Origin: Sedimentisphaerales bacterium
GTDB taxonomy: Bacteria > Planctomycetota > Phycisphaerae > Sedimentisphaerales > SG8-4
DNA length: 41,674 nucleotides
Reading direction: 5' to 3'
Assembly (NCBI GenBank): GCA_016928975.1
Contig: JAFGJR010000114.1
Span: 1 to 41,674 of the forward strand
The notes below the pieces were generated by a model. The model was not told the origin of the DNA. It saw only the letters and a program-made list of their open reading frames with translations, and did not search any database. The translations under genes and the position numbers were made by a program. Positions 1 through 7,536 of the stretch are shown piece by piece (positions within the stretch are counted from its first letter, which is position 1; the number at the start of each line of letters is the position of its first letter).

Positions 1-42
1 CCTACGGAGATCACTGCGGTGGGTCCATTTTCGATGCCGATT

Positions 43-1137
43 CTACTCCCCGACGTGGGGCCCTTTTACATGCCGATTTCCAATTGCGCGACCGAGAGCC
101 GGATCAAGGCCCGCTTCTAGGGCCGCGACAATGCGAAGACCACGAGGGAGAGACTTGAGCCGCTCGAGGAAAAGTCCGACGACCAACTCAATCGGGAAGG
201 GATCGATCTTCACTCGCTCGGAACCGATGTTAAGGGACTCGGCAATGGACTCGTCGCGAGCTATCCAGAGTACCCGGACACGACCCGGCCGCCGAGTGGC
301 GAACGTGGCCGCAGGATACGTCCAGACCCCTGGATTCGCTCGTACGACGTGAACATCATCGATTACGATGACATAGTCTTCTTCGAGCGCCAGGTTCCTG
401 TCGAGAAAAGTCAAGTCCTCTGCGCCGTCCCTGATTGCGTTGAACCAAAGTATCGATGACGGGACGTGGTCGCAGCACGTTCGCCATGCTCGACGTACCG
501 CCCAGCACGTCTTCCCTATGAAAGGCGGACCGACAATCAAGGTGTTCCATCCAAGCGGCAAGCTTGGTGTCGAGCATGCTTCTTCCTCGATGAGGTTATC
601 AATCTGTACTCCAAGTTGATCCGACCCTGCCCTTCGTAGCGCCTCGATCAGGTGCCGCCCCAGTACTTCCTGGAGGACACCGACAGTGATGTTGAGGTGT
701 TGCACGCATATCCATTGGTGCTCCGGCCGTTCCAAGATCGAAATGAGTTCGGAGCGCTCGACAACGATGAGCTTCCGCCGGAACTCACGTTCAATCTCCT
801 TTTCCCATTTCTGCTGTACTTTGCGTGTGACAACCCGCGGAGTGGCAAAGATCAGTTCCTTCACGTCAGAGCGATTGTCGACAGCTCTCGCAGCATCACT
901 GCGAACCTTGGACAGTTTTGCCGTCAGCGAACACGCGAAAGACCGAATGACGCCATCGGATGATTCCCCGAGGATGGTGATTGCGTCTTCTCCGAGGTCA
1001 GCACGCTCCGCCACCGATGCCAAAGACGGCCAGCGTGAACGCAGGCACTGGTAGGCAAGCCGTTGAAAGGCTATGCCATTTTCTTCTTCGATCAACGCAT
1101 CAAGGGCTGTGCTGATTTGTGTGCGAAGCGTATTCAT
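43..1137 (-). CDS. REase-like domain fused to a P-loop (STAND/NACHT-like) NTPase, probably C-terminally truncated
   Basis: A 364-aa protein with two parts. Residues 15-150 resemble the PD-(D/E)XK-like domain that heads some bacterial NTPases: an FQRLAYQCL helix, an ADLGEDAITI strand, then SLTAK in the place of the usual ExK, and a LIFATPR strand. Residues 200-330 form a P-loop ATPase: Walker A GPPFIGKT, Walker B VIVIDD, and a sensor-like strand VRVLWIARD. Such proteins normally continue with a long sensor or repeat region; here translation stops soon after the NTPase core, so the gene may be truncated or run as a minimal form. Its ATG overlaps the stop of the upstream TIR fragment as ATGA, so the two are translationally coupled. 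A defence role (NLR-like antiphage NTPase with nuclease effector) is inferred from architecture only. Confidence 0.6.
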   Translation of the reverse strand: MNTLRTQISTALDALIEEENGIAFQRLAYQCLRSRWPSLASVAERADLGEDAITILGESSDGVIRSFACSLTAKLSKVRSDAARAVDNRSDVKELIFATPRVVTRKVQQKWEKEIEREFRRKLIVVERSELISILERPEHQWICVQHLNITVGVLQEVLGRHLIEALRRAGSDQLGVQIDNLIEEEACSTPSLPLGWNTLIVGPPFIGKTCWAVRRAWRTCCDHVPSSILWFNAIRDGAEDLTFLDRNLALEEDYVIVIDDVHVVRANPGVWTYPAATFATRRPGRVRVLWIARDESIAESLNIGSERVKIDPFPIELVVGLFLERLKSLPRGLRIVAALEAGLDPALGRAIGNRHVKGPHVGE

Positions 1138-1316
1138 TTATGGTTGGCCGGGAGCGAACTGGCGTTAATGAACCACGCCGGGGAACCTTCGACATGCCCA
1201 TCGTCGAACCAGACCTTCAGGCCGTCCTTCTTCAGCCGCTCGGCAATGGGGCGCACCACCGGCTTGTCTTCTGAGCTATGGCTCAGGAATACGTCGTATT
1301 TGAAATCCTCTGGCAT
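1134..1316 (-). pseudogene. Truncated TIR-domain protein
   Basis: The 60-aa reading frame begins MPEDFKYDVFLSHSSEDK, the betaA strand and SHSSxD motif of TIR domains, and runs through helix A to LKVWFDD (betaB). TIR domains normally continue another 80-100 residues (BB loop, catalytic Glu, later strands); here the homology ends abruptly and a 21-residue unrelated tail leads to the stop. The catalytic glutamate region is missing, so NADase activity is unlikely. The ATG is chosen because TIR homology starts there and an AAGGTG-like site lies about 10 nt upstream; the in-frame extension to 1457 has no family similarity. The stop overlaps the start of the NTPase gene, so this fragment now acts mainly as its upstream coupled cistron. 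Confidence 0.65.
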
Positions 1317-1428
1317 CGCTCGCACCTTGTGTCTCGGCGCTTCCGGCAACCGGTTCAGGACAGACGTGTGACGGCGAGAACGCGGCCAGCGGTCTCCAAC
1401 ACACATCTGTCCCACCGGTACCATCACT

Positions 1429-1457
1429 ACCCTACCCGCAGGTGCACGCCGCGTCAA
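1429..1457 (-). promoter_or_regulatory. Possible sigma-70 promoter for the TIR/NTPase pair
   Basis: On the minus strand TTGACG (1457-1452) is followed after 17 nt by TAGGGT (1434-1429), about 110 nt upstream of the TIR fragment. The -10 box is weak (3/6), so this is tentative. Confidence 0.25.
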
Positions 1458-1585
1458 CTGGCAAGACTGGTTTCCTTCGTTCCGGCCTTCGTGCTACCAA
1501 GTCGCACCACCGCGTTTTTCTGACAAGCATCTTCGACGAAGCTGGTGTAAGTCACGAGCGCAAAAGGACATAGAGACAACCAGTG

Positions 1586-1644
1586 GCACGAATCACACGA
1601 ATAGACAAGGCAAGACAGGCAGATCGAATTCGTGTCATTCGTGC
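1586..1644. repeat. 17-bp inverted repeat (ATTCGTG-type)
   Basis: Arms 1586-1602 (GCACGAATCACACGAAT) and 1628-1644 (ATTCGTGTCATTCGTGC) are complementary at 16 of 17 positions around a 25-nt loop. Each arm itself contains two copies of the ATTCGTG/CACGAAT heptamer. There is no U-tract after it, and no gene ends here, so a terminator is unlikely. It has the look of a dispersed intergenic repeat. Confidence 0.6.
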
Positions 1645-1874
1645 AAATTCGTTGTTCAAAGGCCTCCCGGTCGCGGCGCAGCGAGGCGAGGCCGCGATGG
1701 GACTCTCGCTGGCCTCCGTGGGTTCAACTGCCGATATCGAGCATGCCTACCATTGCGTAGGCATGGCACCCGGCGTCGTAAGTTATTGCATGTCAGAGAA
1801 TTATGTCTCGCGCAAAGACGCCAGGATCGCAGAGGTCAACCCCGTTGCCGTCCTGTCTTCTTGACATTCCCCCG

Positions 1875-1893
1875 CCCCCGATCAAATCGGGGG
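1875..1893. repeat. C-rich hairpin, probable fragment of a palindromic element
   Basis: Perfect 8-bp arms CCCCCGAT (1875-1882) and ATCGGGGG (1886-1893) with a 3-nt loop. The surrounding string resembles the insertion inside the palindromic element at 38844-38942 (CCCCCGATCAGGTCG), so it may be a decayed copy. Confidence 0.45.
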
Positions 1894-2001
1894 ACAGGCG
1901 CGGCGAGAGCTGGTTTTCGTTGTGACTGAAGGCCAGATGCATCTACCAGGCTATCCTCGACAACACGCCGAAGGCCTGGCCACAATTTTGCATTTTTCTT
2001 C

Positions 2002-2029
2002 TGGACAAACGTCCATAGGCCGGTACAAT
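2002..2029 (+). promoter_or_regulatory. Probable sigma-70 promoter of the propeller-repeat gene
   Basis: TGGACA (2002-2007) and TACAAT (2024-2029) each match 5/6 of consensus and are 16 nt apart. The nearest downstream gene starts at 2244, giving a leader of about 205 nt. Confidence 0.45.
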
Positions 2030-2030
2030 T

Positions 2031-2124
2031 CTCACATGACGTGGCGGAGCGTTCCGCCGGATAATTCGGCCTTGTGAGACAGCGAGAGCGGCAGCATTGA
2101 CAATTGCCACGGCGAGACGTGGCA
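2031..2124 (+). promoter_or_regulatory. Structured 5' leader (two stem-loops)
   Basis: Directly after the predicted promoter the leader can form CTCACA (2031-2036)/TGTGAG (2073-2078) enclosing GGCGGA (2043-2048)/TCCGCC (2053-2058), and then a 7-bp hairpin TGCCACG (2105-2111)/CGTGGCA (2118-2124). It matches no riboswitch class I can name. Regulation is only an inference. Confidence 0.3.
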
Positions 2125-2243
2125 GACACCTTGTGACTTCGCTGGACTCCTGGGGCCGTGTGGTGTTTGTGGTGTGCCTGCCTTCGTGGCGGGCCGGCGC
2201 AGCGATGGCGATTCGGTGCGCCCAGAAAAAGGAGGGCAGTATC

Positions 2244-3467
2244 ATGACCAACAAATCTGTGGTGTGCATCGTGCTCGTGTCCATGTTGCCGGCTGTGCGG
2301 GCGGCGGAGATCCAGGTGAACATCAGGACCAGCGGGTCCCAGGCCAACCCTGCCGTGGCTATGGACGCCGCCGGAGGCTCGATTGTCGTCTGGAGCAGCT
2401 ATTTCACGACATCGGGGCGATCCAATGATATTCTCGCTCGCCAGCTCGATCCGCTGGGCGACTTCGTCGGCGACGAGTTCCTCGTGAACACCATGACCGC
2501 AGGCAACCAGACGGAGCCGGCTGTCGCGACGGATACCGGTGGCGGCTTCGCGATTGCCTGGCAAGGGCCCGGTCTCGATCAGGAGGACGTCTTCGTGCGG
2601 CTGTTTGACCCGAACGGCCAGTCGACCGCCGACGAGCTGCTCGTCAACTCGCGCACGGCGGGTCGGCAGCTCTATCCAAGTGTCGCCATGAGCGATGCCA
2701 GACTCATCCTCGCATGGGAGAGCCGCGAGGTCGTGGCCGACGTCAACCGGATCTTCGTTCATGCCCAGGTGTTCGAGCCCAACAGCGAGGCTCTCGCCAC
2801 GGAGATCACGCCCGACACGACCGCGTACAACGGCCGGTATCCACGTGTTGCGGCAGACAGCGCCGGCCACTTCGTCGTCGCGTGGATGCAAGACCGCAGC
2901 AGCCATCCGATCATGGCCCGTCTGTTCGATCCGAACGGCGTGCCCGCCACGGACGCATTCCAGGTGAACACCGAGAGCATCGCCTCGCTCACTCGGCCGG
3001 CCGTCGCGATGACCTCGCTCGGGTACTTCGTCGTTGCCTGGGACGGCGATCCGAACCGCGCGAGTGATGACGACGTCTACGCTCGGCTCTACGATCCCGA
3101 CGGCCAGCCTGCCGGCGAGCCGCTCGTCGTCAACACGGTCCGCACGGGCGCACAGAGGTGGCCGCAAGTGGCGATCAACGACGCGAATGAGTTCGTCGTC
3201 ATCTGGGAGCACGACACGAGCGATCCCAACACCGCCACCGACATTTTTGCCCGGCGATTCGACGGCGAAGGCCGACCGATCGGCGACCCATTTCAGATCA
3301 ACACCTACGCGCAGAGCAGGCAGAGATACCCCGACGTGGGCATGGCGGCTGACGGATCGTTCATCGCCACGTGGGAAAGCCAGGGCCAGGACGGCGCCAG
3401 TTACGGCGTCTTCGCTCACATCACCGCCGCAACGACCACGTCCGATGCCAACGGCGTTGGCCCCTGA
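2244..3467 (+). CDS. Secreted protein with beta-propeller-like repeats
   Basis: A 407-aa exported protein. The ATG at 2244 has a strong AAGGAGGG site 8 nt upstream and gives a typical Sec signal peptide (MTNKSVVCIVLVSMLPAVRAA); an in-frame earlier start at 2097 has neither. After the signal come about six repeats of some 60 residues with the pattern Q..PAVAMD..G.FVVAW....D..DVFAR.FD..G....EFLVNT, which suggests beta-propeller blades. Such repeat proteins occur in extracellular and surface proteins of environmental bacteria, but no enzymatic residues stand out. It lacks an obvious C-terminal anchor. Adhesion or carbohydrate binding would fit, but function is unknown. Confidence 0.75.
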   Translation: MTNKSVVCIVLVSMLPAVRAAEIQVNIRTSGSQANPAVAMDAAGGSIVVWSSYFTTSGRSNDILARQLDPLGDFVGDEFLVNTMTAGNQTEPAVATDTGGGFAIAWQGPGLDQEDVFVRLFDPNGQSTADELLVNSRTAGRQLYPSVAMSDARLILAWESREVVADVNRIFVHAQVFEPNSEALATEITPDTTAYNGRYPRVAADSAGHFVVAWMQDRSSHPIMARLFDPNGVPATDAFQVNTESIASLTRPAVAMTSLGYFVVAWDGDPNRASDDDVYARLYDPDGQPAGEPLVVNTVRTGAQRWPQVAINDANEFVVIWEHDTSDPNTATDIFARRFDGEGRPIGDPFQINTYAQSRQRYPDVGMAADGSFIATWESQGQDGASYGVFAHITAATTTSDANGVGP

Positions 3468-3615
3468 ACCGAGTCATACGGCGCAGAAAAAGCCCGGCAC
3501 GCTCACCCGTGGCAACACCGCCTGTCATTTTTCGATTGAAGCGGCGGGAGACTCCGGCTATCCTGACGGTTACCGTGGGATCTTTACTGAAACCTGGGAT
3601 TTGGAGGTATCGACC

Positions 3616-4494
3616 GTGATAGTTCACAAGCGCCCGTATGTAGTCCTGTGCGGTGTTTTGCTGGCCGCTGCCGTGGGTTCCGCCGCGGTGCAGGACGCGA
3701 ACGATTTTCTAAAGACCGAGCTGGACAGGGTCAGCTATATCATCGGCCGCCAGATCGGCAACGAGTTGAAATCACAGGGAATCGACAACGTGAACGCAGA
3801 CTTGCTGGCTCGCGGCCTGCGGGACTTTCTGGACGGTCGCAGCGGCCCGCTCACTCCGCAGCAGCAACAGGAGATCATCATGGCCTGGCAGAAGAAACGC
3901 AAGGAGCAAACCGAAGCCGAGCAAGCCAAACGCGATCAGGAGTCCATCAAGGAACTCGGCGACAAGGGCTGGAAACTCAAGCTCACGCAACCGCCGATGA
4001 TGGCGTTCGATCCCAATACGGAGCACTTCTGGATTCTCGATACGAACAAGGGTGAGATCCGGATCAAGCTGATGCCGGCGGTTGCCCCGATGCACGTCAC
4101 GAGCACGATCTTCCTGACGAACAAGGGCTTCTATGACGGCACAATGTTCCACCGCGTCATTCCGGGTTTCATGGCGCAAGGCGGCTGCCCGCTGGGGACG
4201 GGGCGAGGCGGCCCCGGCTACGCCTACGCGGGCGAGATCAAGCCCAACGTCAAGCACGACCGGCCCTACCTGCTGAGCATGGCCAACACGGGCCAACCCA
4301 ATACCGACGGCAGCCAATTCTTCATCACGTTCAAGCCCACGCCCTGGCTGGACGGCAAACACACGATCTTCGGTGAGGTGGTCGCCGGACAGGACACGGT
4401 CAAGAAGCTCGAAGCCGCCGGCACCGCGCAAGGCGAGCCCAAGGAAGAGCTCAAGATCAACAAGGCGAGGATCGAAGAGAAGGCCAAGCCGTAG
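3616..4494 (+). CDS. Exported peptidyl-prolyl isomerase: Mip/FKBP N-terminal domain joined to cyclophilin
   Basis: A 292-aa protein beginning at GTG 3616, with GGAGG 8 nt upstream. Residues 5-25 are a signal peptide. Residues 37-95 (RVSYIIGRQIGNELKSQG..., ARGLRDFLDG, LTPQQQQEII) match the dimerising N-terminal domain of Mip/FkpA-type FKBPs, followed by a charged helix to about 115. Residues 140-287 are instead a cyclophilin domain: FHRVIPGFMAQGG (catalytic Arg180), MANTGQPNTDGSQFFIT, and PWLDGKHTIFGEV with the cyclosporin-type Trp244. It should speed prolyl cis-trans isomerisation of exported proteins as a dimer. The usual C-terminal FKBP domain has been replaced by a cyclophilin domain. Confidence 0.88.
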   Translation: MIVHKRPYVVLCGVLLAAAVGSAAVQDANDFLKTELDRVSYIIGRQIGNELKSQGIDNVNADLLARGLRDFLDGRSGPLTPQQQQEIIMAWQKKRKEQTEAEQAKRDQESIKELGDKGWKLKLTQPPMMAFDPNTEHFWILDTNKGEIRIKLMPAVAPMHVTSTIFLTNKGFYDGTMFHRVIPGFMAQGGCPLGTGRGGPGYAYAGEIKPNVKHDRPYLLSMANTGQPNTDGSQFFITFKPTPWLDGKHTIFGEVVAGQDTVKKLEAAGTAQGEPKEELKINKARIEEKAKP

Positions 4495-4658
4495 GAGCCG
4501 TGGACCGAGACGGATCGACGGATCACAGCGCCAAGCTCAGGCCCGCGTGAGGGTGCTCTCGACGAGGGCTACGAGCCCGACAGGACCTGCGGTCGTGTCC
4601 GACGATGAGTCTGGCAGCCCCGGAAGAGTCTCCGCTGGGCGGATCGGTGGCTCACGCC

Positions 4659-4687
4659 TTGCGAAGCGCTTCCACAATGGGTATCCT
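4659..4687 (+). promoter_or_regulatory. Probable promoter of the sugar transporter gene
   Basis: TTGCGA (4659-4664) and TATCCT (4682-4687), each 4/6 to consensus, are separated by exactly 17 nt. The MFS gene starts 65 nt downstream. A perfect palindrome lies between the boxes. Confidence 0.35.
4663..4672. promoter_or_regulatory. Possible LacI-family operator
   Basis: GAAGCGCTTC is a perfect 10-bp palindrome with the central AAGCGCTT typical of LacI/CcpA-family sites. It sits between the predicted -35 and -10 of the sugar porter gene, where a repressor would block polymerase. No LacI-family gene is present in the window. Confidence 0.35.
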
Positions 4688-4751
4688 CTGGCCGTGATTT
4701 CGTGACGCTCAGCACGGTCGATTGTCTTGCTGATGAACAGGGGATGGCCCT

Positions 4752-6230
4752 ATGGACACGGTTCCGGTGCCGGCGCAGGCCGGCGCGCACGCGCGGTACA
4801 ATATGACCTTCGTCTGGCTGATTTGCTTCGTCGCTGCTTTGGGGGGGCTGCTTTTCGGCTGGGACTGGGTCGTGATCGGCGGCGCCAAGCCCTTCTTCGA
4901 GCCCCACTTCAACCTGACGCAGATCGCGACGCAGTGGGACCGCCATCCCGTCGCGCGGATGCTCGGGTTGAACACGGAGGCCTCGCTGAGCGGGTGGGCC
5001 AATAGTTGCGCATTGCTCGGCTGTCTGGTCGGCGCCATGGCGGCCGGCGGCTTGAGCGACAAATTCGGCCGCAAACGTCTGCTGATCCTGTCGGCGTTCC
5101 TGTTCGCGGTTTCCTCTCTACTGACCGGCTGGGCGGGCAGTTTCAATCAGTTCATCGTATGGCGCATGCTCGGCGGCGTGGCCATCGGCATGGCGTCGAA
5201 CCTCTCGCCGCTGTACATCGCGGAGGTGGCCCCGGCCGACGTGCGCGGCCGGCTCGTGACGCTGAACCAGTTGACGATCGTCTTCGGCATCCTCGGCGCG
5301 CAACTGCTCAACATGGCCCTCGCCCAACCGGTGCCCGAGGGCGCCACGGCGCAGATGATCGCCGACTCCTGGAACGGTCAATATGGCTGGCGATGGATGT
5401 TCACGCTCGTCGCGGCACCTTCTGCGCTCTTCTTCCTTTTTGCCTTCCTGGTGCCCGAGAGCCCTCGCTGGCTGGTGAAGAACGGCCAGGACGATCTGGC
5501 CCGCCGCGTGCTGACGCGAATCGGCGGCGAGGCGTACGCCCAGGCCGCCACGGCGGATATCAAGAAGACCATCGCCGCAGAGGTGGTCGCCCGGGTCCCC
5601 TTCCGTGCCCTGCTGCAACGGAGGATGATCCGAATCCTGTTGATCGGCTGCGCTCTGGCGGTGCTGCAACAATGGAGCGGCATCAACGTCCTGTTCAACT
5701 ACGCGGAGAACATCTTCAAGAACGCCGGTTTCGGCGTGAACACGATCCTGCTGTTCATCGTCATCACCGGCCTGGTGAACATGGCTTTCACGTTCCTCGC
5801 GCTGGGCACGGTGGACCGCTGGGGCCGGCGCAGCCTGATGTTGTTTGGCTGCGCGGGGATCGCCGTATCGCATTTGCTGATAGGTGGCGCCTACGCGATG
5901 GACCTGAAGGGCATCGCGGTGCTGGTTTTCGCGCTGGCGGCCATCGGCTGCTACAGCATGTCCCTCGCGCCGGTGACGTGGGTGCTCATCTCGGAGATCT
6001 TCCCCAACCGCATCCGCGGCACAGCCATCTCCGTGGCGGTCTCCTCGCTGTGGATCGCATGCTTCCTGCTGACCTATACGTTCCCACTGCTGGAACGAGG
6101 CATAGGCACCGGCAACACCTTCTGGATCTACGCGGTCATCTGTGCCGTGGGCTTCGTCTTCATTCGCGCGTTCGTGCCGGAAACCAAGGGCAAATCCCTC
6201 GAGGACATCGAGCGGCAGTTGGTGGATTGA
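4752..6230 (+). CDS. MFS sugar porter (sugar/proton symporter)
   Basis: A 492-aa inner-membrane protein with about 12 hydrophobic segments. It carries the sugar-porter signatures: GGLLFGWDWVVIGGA in TM1, DKFGRKR between TM2 and TM3, VPESPRWL before the central loop, QQWSGINVLFNYA in TM7, DRWGRR, and the C-terminal PETKGKSLEDIE. These place it near the xylose/galactose/glucose proton symporters (XylE/GalP type). An extra periplasmic loop of about 30 residues after TM1 (HFNLTQIATQWDRH...) resembles that of other planctomycete-type porters. The substrate cannot be read from sequence; pentoses released by the GH51 enzyme encoded nearby are a reasonable guess. The gene ends 4 nt before rsmH. Confidence 0.9.
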   Translation: MDTVPVPAQAGAHARYNMTFVWLICFVAALGGLLFGWDWVVIGGAKPFFEPHFNLTQIATQWDRHPVARMLGLNTEASLSGWANSCALLGCLVGAMAAGGLSDKFGRKRLLILSAFLFAVSSLLTGWAGSFNQFIVWRMLGGVAIGMASNLSPLYIAEVAPADVRGRLVTLNQLTIVFGILGAQLLNMALAQPVPEGATAQMIADSWNGQYGWRWMFTLVAAPSALFFLFAFLVPESPRWLVKNGQDDLARRVLTRIGGEAYAQAATADIKKTIAAEVVARVPFRALLQRRMIRILLIGCALAVLQQWSGINVLFNYAENIFKNAGFGVNTILLFIVITGLVNMAFTFLALGTVDRWGRRSLMLFGCAGIAVSHLLIGGAYAMDLKGIAVLVFALAAIGCYSMSLAPVTWVLISEIFPNRIRGTAISVAVSSLWIACFLLTYTFPLLERGIGTGNTFWIYAVICAVGFVFIRAFVPETKGKSLEDIERQLVD

Positions 6231-6234
6231 GACC

Positions 6235-7362
6235 GTGTCTTTCAGCCCAGAGGAGAATTCCGTAGCATCCGGCGGCGACCAGGGACCGGGGAAGCGGCCG
6301 CGCCGCCAGCGGTACAGCGGCACACATCCCAGGACCTACTCGCAGAAGTACAAGGAGCACAACGTTGAGGCGTATCCGGAGATGGCCGCCCACCTCCTCG
6401 CCAAGGGCACGACGCCGGCGAGCACTCACATTCCTGTCCTGGTGGCGGAGGTCATGGAATGGCTGCGGCCCGCGCCCGGCGATGTGGTTGTCGATTGCAC
6501 GGTCGGCTATGGCGGCCATGCACTGGAATTCGTGAAACGCATCGGGTCCACAGGCAGATTGATCGCCCTGGATGTCGACGCCGGCGAGCTGGAACGCACG
6601 CGCCGGCGATTGAGCACAGAGGGTGTCCCGGCCAGCTTTCATCGCAGCAACTTCGCCGGCATCGCCAAGGTGTTGAAGCAGGAGCAGCTTGACGGTTTCG
6701 ACATCCTCTTCGCCGATCTCGGCGTGTCGAGCATGCAGATCGACAACCCCGAGCGAGGGATGAGCTACAAGCACGAAGGCCCGCTCGATCTGCGAATGGA
6801 CGACCGGCTCCGACGAACCGGCGCCGACCTGCTCAGACGTCTCTGCGAAGCGGAGTTATCGAACGCTCTGCGGGAGCTGGCTGATGAGCCCGATCATCAG
6901 AAGATCGCGAGCAGGATCGTTCAGCGGCGAGCGAAGGAGCCCATCGTCCGGACCTCGCAGCTTGTCCAGATCATTTTCGATTCCAAAGGTCTTGATCGCA
7001 GGATCTGGCGCGGGCAGCAGCAAGCGCAGGGGCTGGGAACCTTGCACCCGGCCGCACGCACGTTCCAGGCCCTGCGCATCCTGGTCAACGATGAGCTCGG
7101 CGCCCTGAAGGAGCTTCTGCGGCTGGCCCCTTATTGCCTGCGCCCCGGCGGCCGAATCGGCATCATCAGCTTCCACAGCGGCGAGGACCGCCTCGTCAAG
7201 AAGTCCTTTCGCGAGGGTCTCCGTAACGGCGTCTATGAGTCCATCGCCCGGGACATCGTCGTTCCGGGTTCGCAGGAGGCTCATTCCAACCCTCGCAGCG
7301 CCTCCGCCAAATTCCGCTGGGCCGCACGGTCTTCGCGCGATTTCAATTCCGCTCCGCGCTGA
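6235..7362 (+). CDS. rsmH: 16S rRNA (cytosine(1402)-N(4))-methyltransferase RsmH with N-terminal extension
   Basis: A 375-aa cytoplasmic SAM-dependent methyltransferase that modifies C1402 of 16S rRNA in the decoding centre. Family motifs: HIPVLVAEVMEWL, DCTVGYGGHALEFV, LIALDVDAGEL, ADLGVSSMQIDNPERGMSYKHEGPLDLRMD, and PGGRIGIISFHSGEDRLVK. The conserved domain starts near residue 65; before it lies a basic extension (KRPRRQRYSGTHPRTYSQKYKE) absent from E. coli RsmH. GTG 6235 is chosen because it includes this extension, follows the MFS stop by 4 nt and has GGTGG 9 nt upstream; an ATG at residue 50 is the alternative. It stands outside a division/cell wall (dcw) cluster, where rsmH usually sits, and may be co-transcribed with the transporter. 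Confidence 0.9.
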   Translation: MSFSPEENSVASGGDQGPGKRPRRQRYSGTHPRTYSQKYKEHNVEAYPEMAAHLLAKGTTPASTHIPVLVAEVMEWLRPAPGDVVVDCTVGYGGHALEFVKRIGSTGRLIALDVDAGELERTRRRLSTEGVPASFHRSNFAGIAKVLKQEQLDGFDILFADLGVSSMQIDNPERGMSYKHEGPLDLRMDDRLRRTGADLLRRLCEAELSNALRELADEPDHQKIASRIVQRRAKEPIVRTSQLVQIIFDSKGLDRRIWRGQQQAQGLGTLHPAARTFQALRILVNDELGALKELLRLAPYCLRPGGRIGIISFHSGEDRLVKKSFREGLRNGVYESIARDIVVPGSQEAHSNPRSASAKFRWAARSSRDFNSAPR

Positions 7363-7536
7363 AGACGGTTGACCGCCGTACCGCAACGAGTGTACGCTAT
7401 GCGATGATGACCTCCTGGTCGCTAGATCCCGTCAGCGCAGTGTAGAGTAGAACAGGGCAGAAGGATGCAAGTGCATAGCGTTATTCCCACGGGACGTGCT
7501 GCCATCCTCGCCCGCGAGTTAATGAAGGAGGACCCT

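Larger units (their letters stand above)
1458..2001. other. Gene-free region
   Basis: No reading frame here shows family similarity, a good ribosome binding site and coding-like composition together. A GTG-started frame at 1583-1864 runs through an inverted repeat and looks spurious. The stretch holds the inverted repeat at 1586-1644 and a C-rich hairpin at 1875-1893. It separates the minus-strand defence remnant from the plus-strand genes. Confidence 0.6.

Noticed and set aside
1583..1864. 93-aa GTG-started reading frame
   Set aside because: It reads through the inverted repeat at 1586-1644, lacks a ribosome site and has no family pattern.
1836..3419. 527-aa minus-strand reading frame opposite the propeller-repeat gene
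   Set aside because: Mirror frame of a G+C-rich real gene; low-complexity Arg/Val/Asp translation and no start signals.
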